From Welwitschia mirabilis (taxonomy: Eukaryota; Gnetophyta; Gnetopsida; Welwitschiales), in NCBI GenBank assembly GCA_051453625.1, contig JBOZIK010000001.1, forward strand, positions 266,426,734 to 266,490,733: DNA of 64,000 nucleotides, in the 5' to 3' direction. The notes below the pieces were generated by a model. That model was not told where the DNA came from and made no database searches. It saw only the letters and a list, made by a program, of their open reading frames with translations. This document shows positions 60,301 to 64,000 of the stretch, piece after piece (position 1 is the first letter of the stretch; each line of letters starts with the position of its first letter). The translations under genes were made by a program, and so were the position numbers.

Positions 60301-63300
60301 TTTACATTAGTTCGTTTTCTATCACTTATTTTACTAATAGTAGGAATAAATGCTCTTTCAATTCATGTTTATTCTATTTTTATTCAACTAAAATTATTTT
60401 ATCTTTTCTTATCCAATATTACATCCATGATTTATGATTTAAAATAATATTTTATTTTCAATTGTCATCTATGTTGGGAACTATTGAATAAATCATGATT
60501 TAATAAAGCACAAAATAATAAATAAAACATAATGTATTTTGCATTTATTAATAGAATATGATTTCATTAACAAAATGTGTTTCATCATGATTCCAAAGAC
60601 TTCAAAGTCTTAATTTATATTTTTAATTAAATTTCTACTCAAAGTTACTTAATTGTTCTTAATAAATCATTGTAAGATATTGTATTAAAGAGTTATGTCT
60701 TTCATGTAACTATGTAAATTATAATATGACACATTAGATGTGTGTAATCAAATGAAATTCATACAATTCTTAACTTTATTATTTAACATCATTAATATAA
60801 ATTGTGTTTCATTTATGTGTCCAAATATTTTCTCTTTTCTATTTTTACTTTATGCTTTATTAAAAGGTCTCTCACACTCTATTTCATTTCTATATATAGG
60901 TCATTAAGAATATTTAATAAACATTCATTACTATTATAGAGATCATACTAAATAAGAAAGAGAATTAAATTAGTCAAAACTAACTTAAGGTATTATTATG
61001 TAAAAGTAATCTTTTTGAAAAAGTTTGCTATTTAAAATAATAAAAAATGGTTATGAGTCATTCTAAAGTCTTATTTCATTCTTTACTAATTATACATTAA
61101 TTTACAATCAAATGATAGCACTTTAAAGACATAATTTTTTTAAAAAAAAAGCAAATCATTTAATCTTAATTATATTTTACTAAATTTTAATATATGCCAC
61201 TTGAAGGAGAACTCTTAGCTAAGGTTGAAATAAGTTATAAAAATGATGTAACATATAACTTAGATTATAAATCAATAAGTAATTTATCAATAGAAAACAT
61301 GTAAATGTTTATTCTATCAAAGCAAAAGTTAGTTCATTTTCTAATATTTTGATTAGAAGAAGGAGAAGAAAGAGAAAAAAGTAAGAAAGAAATTTAAGAA
61401 GATGGACTTAAAGCTTTTTAAGAACCATAAAAGTAATTAGAATGTATTTAAAAGAAAGTTCTTCATATTAAATATTTAAGCTCAAGTAAGATCAATCAAA
61501 ACTATTAGGAAATAGATTTAAGAAAAATCTTGAAAAACTATGACCAATCCTACTTTGATCAAGAATATTAAAAAGATAGAATACTTAAGAAATAATTAGA
61601 TTTCATAGTCTAAACTAACACAAATATTACTATAAGATTATATTTTAACTTTCTTAAGATATACCAATGATTGAAAAAAAATTATGCAACAACAAAAAAA
61701 TTAAGATTTCACAAATTCAAAAAAATTCCTAAAAAAAACTACAACTTAACTATAAATAGATAAAAATAGAATTTTAGAGACTAAATTAGAGTTTTGATTA
61801 GCTATACATGAAAGTTTATAAATCAAAAGATATATCTACTAATAAAGTTTTAGATAAATTAGAGTTATAAAACATGAGTTATAATTAGAACAAGTATTAA
61901 ATTCAATAGCTTTTACTTGAAAAGAGAAAGGGAAAAAAGAAGGGAAAAAATTAATGTAACAACCAATATTTTTAGTTTAGATTTAAGTGTATTATAAATA
62001 CACATGCTAAATTTATGCTATTGAAAAGGAGAAAAGAAGAATTCATCATTCAATGATTTAGAAGACAAGGGTGAAAATATAAAACAATAATATTAGAAGA
62101 AATAAGAAAAAGAAAGGAAAGAAGAGACAAGGGAGTTAGAAATATGTTTCCTTTAGTATAGAGTTACTAACTATGTAATATTAGATAATGATAAAAGAGG
62201 TGCTAAATGTATAATAATTTTATTATTACTAAATATGTAATGTGCAATAAAAAGTTTAATTAAATTAAAAGGAATGAATGAATAAAAAAATGAACAAATC
62301 ATGTAAATATAAGTATAAAAAATTGAGAAAAGAACACTTATTGATTTCAGATGCAATGATAGCCATTTCCATCAGTCTTTAATTTTAGTTCCTATAAGAT
62401 CTAATTCATTTGCCTCCTATTAGACCATCATGTACACATCATCACCCTATAATGTCCTTGGATAGATAAGTAGAAGAAATAGAGGTGAAAAAGAAATGTG
62501 AGAGCATGTTAGAAGTTGGGAGTAAATATATAATGCTATAATAAAAGAGAATAAAGAACAAAAAAGACTTTTAAATTTGACAAGAAGACAAGATCAACAT
62601 GGAAGAGAAAAAATGATAGAAAGCAATGTGATTTAGATTTCTTATAATATTAAAAAAAGCATATAAATGATATAAAATGAATTTTATATCTTTAATATGG
62701 CTTAGATATCTAGCATAACATGAAGTGAGAAATGAAGAACAGGAAGGAAGAAAAAAGAGGAGATGGAAATAAGTTGATGGAAGGATTGGCCATTTTTAGT
62801 GAGATAGGTGTTAAATATTCTAATCTTTAGTATGTATTTTATATTCTCAAAGTATGAAAAGTGTGGATACTTACATGTCACTATAGCACTAAAATATAAT
62901 TGTGAATGATATTGCAGTTCATAGTTAGTTATCATACTAATCACTAAAACTTTAAAAACATAAATTAACTTAAGTACATTTCTTATGAATAATATTAAAT
63001 GAAAAAATCAAGCCTAACTAAAAAATATCTAGAAATAACTAAGTTAGAGATTTTAAAATGAAAATTTATGAACTATTGACATTTTCAAAGGCTTTGATAT
63101 GGTTTGATTCTAGGAACTTGGTGTCTGAATGCATTATGACTATTACTTTAGCAACTGGATAGAATATTATAATGAAAAAGGGATTGTGAGTCACCTCTAG
63201 GGTAAGTAAGTTAAAGTTATCCTTTATGATTCACATATTTTCCTTTGATCTCAAGCTTCTAATTAAAAGTATTATAGATCTCTCTAAAATGGATAAAAAC

Positions 63301-63478
63301 AAATCATTATACACTTACTGGACCTCTATTGATCTTATCTTTTAAAAAAATGAAAAAAAAACTATACATGTAATATTATAAGTATAAAATAATGAAAAAT
63401 TATTACTTTTAATACTTTTTTTTAATCGGTAAATAAATGTATATTACCACCAAAAGAACTCATCACAATATACTCTGA
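60301..63478. other. unassigned AT-rich sequence
   Basis: I found no domain, RNA gene or clear repeat. It may include integrase and gag relics of Copia-D near 60300-60500 and the leader/internal region of G4 near its right end, but I could not support either. Confidence 0.35.
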
Positions 63479-63498
63479 GCATTCCCTGAGGGCCAAAA
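63479..63498 (-). promoter_or_regulatory. G4 primer binding site (probable)
   Basis: The minus strand reads TTTTGGCCCTCAGGGAATGC, similar to TTGGCGCC(GTTG)TCGGGGAATGC, eight bases inside the LTR edge at 63507. It implies that an element body lies to the left on the minus strand. Confidence 0.5.
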
Positions 63499-63506
63499 GG
63501 TCATAA

Positions 63507-64000
63507 TGTTATAGTGTGAATTTATGCAATCATAAAGTCCTTAGATAAACCTGTAAATGATATAACTTATACAAAAACACACGCTAGTATAGATGGGAGT
63601 TCACCCAAAAGTCGTAATCCCAACGAAGGCACTAGGCTCAGAGTTAGAGAATCGATTTCTAAAGGTAGTTTTGGTATTTTATCTTTACTTAACTGAAAGA
63701 AAATAGTAAAGTAAATGCAATTCAAAATGAAAATGAAATGTAAGTAAATGGAAATAGAAATGATATGAGGTTCTACTTATATCCTAACCCTTCTGTCACA
63801 AGGACTAGCTTTCAGCCTTTCTGTCACAAAAACTATCAAGTAGAACATGGAATGCAATATGGAAATGAAAATGAAAATTCATGCAAACCTAATATTAATC
63901 AAGGTCAATCTTAACAAATGTTACCCTCATGATCTAAGTAAATCATAGAACTGTCACTTAACTATGACCAACTTAAAGCATAAGGGACATTTATAGAATT
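63507..64000 (-). repeat. G4: start of a gypsy LTR of the G1/G2 superfamily, runs off the window
   Basis: TGTTATAGTGTGAATTTATGCAAT parallels the G1 LTR edge at 17950. Then 'ctagtatagatgggagttcacccaaaagtcgtaatcccaacgaaggcac' parallels 18030-18070, with intact CG dinucleotides. It is less AT-rich than the G1 and G2 LTRs, hence less decayed or a separate subfamily. The LTR continues past the window end. Confidence 0.7.

Noticed and set aside
62171-62944. Two minus-strand open frames of 61 and 80 codons
   Set aside because: Short, Ile/Phe/Tyr/Ser-rich, with no recognisable motif. Expected by chance in such AT-rich sequence.

Overview
The window looks like AT-rich, repeat-packed intergenic chromatin of a flowering plant. 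It holds no intact gene, tRNA or rRNA that I can support. What can be read is a set of old, mutated LTR retrotransposons of two superfamilies: Ty1/copia (four bodies, called Copia-A to Copia-D here, plus one LTR fragment) and Ty3/gypsy of Athila-like type (G1 to G4). The plant assignment rests on the element types, on plant-type primer binding sites (iMet-like for copia, a TTGGCGCC-like site for gypsy) and on 5-bp target duplications. The species is not identifiable from the sequence.

Layout. 1-2.6 kb: diverged copia LTR material. 2.6-24 kb: Copia-A (minus strand), split inside its integrase by the gypsy element G1 (4717-19861, minus strand). G1 contains three tandem copies of a unit of about 3.3 kb made of LTR plus 3' internal sequence. 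24-27 kb: unassigned. 27.0-32.6 kb: Copia-C (plus strand, target duplication CATAG), whose left LTR, gag and protease are largely replaced by a (TA)n(CA)n tract and a gap. 32.6-37.8 kb: G3 gag-protease remnant (minus strand), with a tandem duplication of about 330 bp on its left. 37.8-57.5 kb: Copia-B (plus strand, target duplication GATAT), a gag-only element whose gag is split by the gypsy element G2 (40211-55127, target duplication TAAAT). G2 has three LTRs and an oppositely oriented integrase fragment in the middle. 57.5-63.5 kb: a minus-strand Copia-D reverse transcriptase/RNase H remnant (58.9-60.3 kb) in otherwise unassigned sequence. 63.48 kb to the end: the start of a less decayed gypsy LTR (G4).

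How the parts work together. Nothing here is predicted to be active, since every reading frame is broken. Many lesions look like C-to-T or G-to-A changes (Gln to stop, His or Cys to Tyr, Asp or Glu to Asn or Lys), as expected for methylated, silenced DNA. The most unusual signals are a nested inverted-repeat motif of about 40 bp (TCATCC...GTCAT-loop-ATGAC...GGATGA) that recurs at many sites in G1 and G2; the G1 tandem amplification; the gag-only Copia-B; and an unrecognised coding remnant inside G1. Five runs of N interrupt the sequence.
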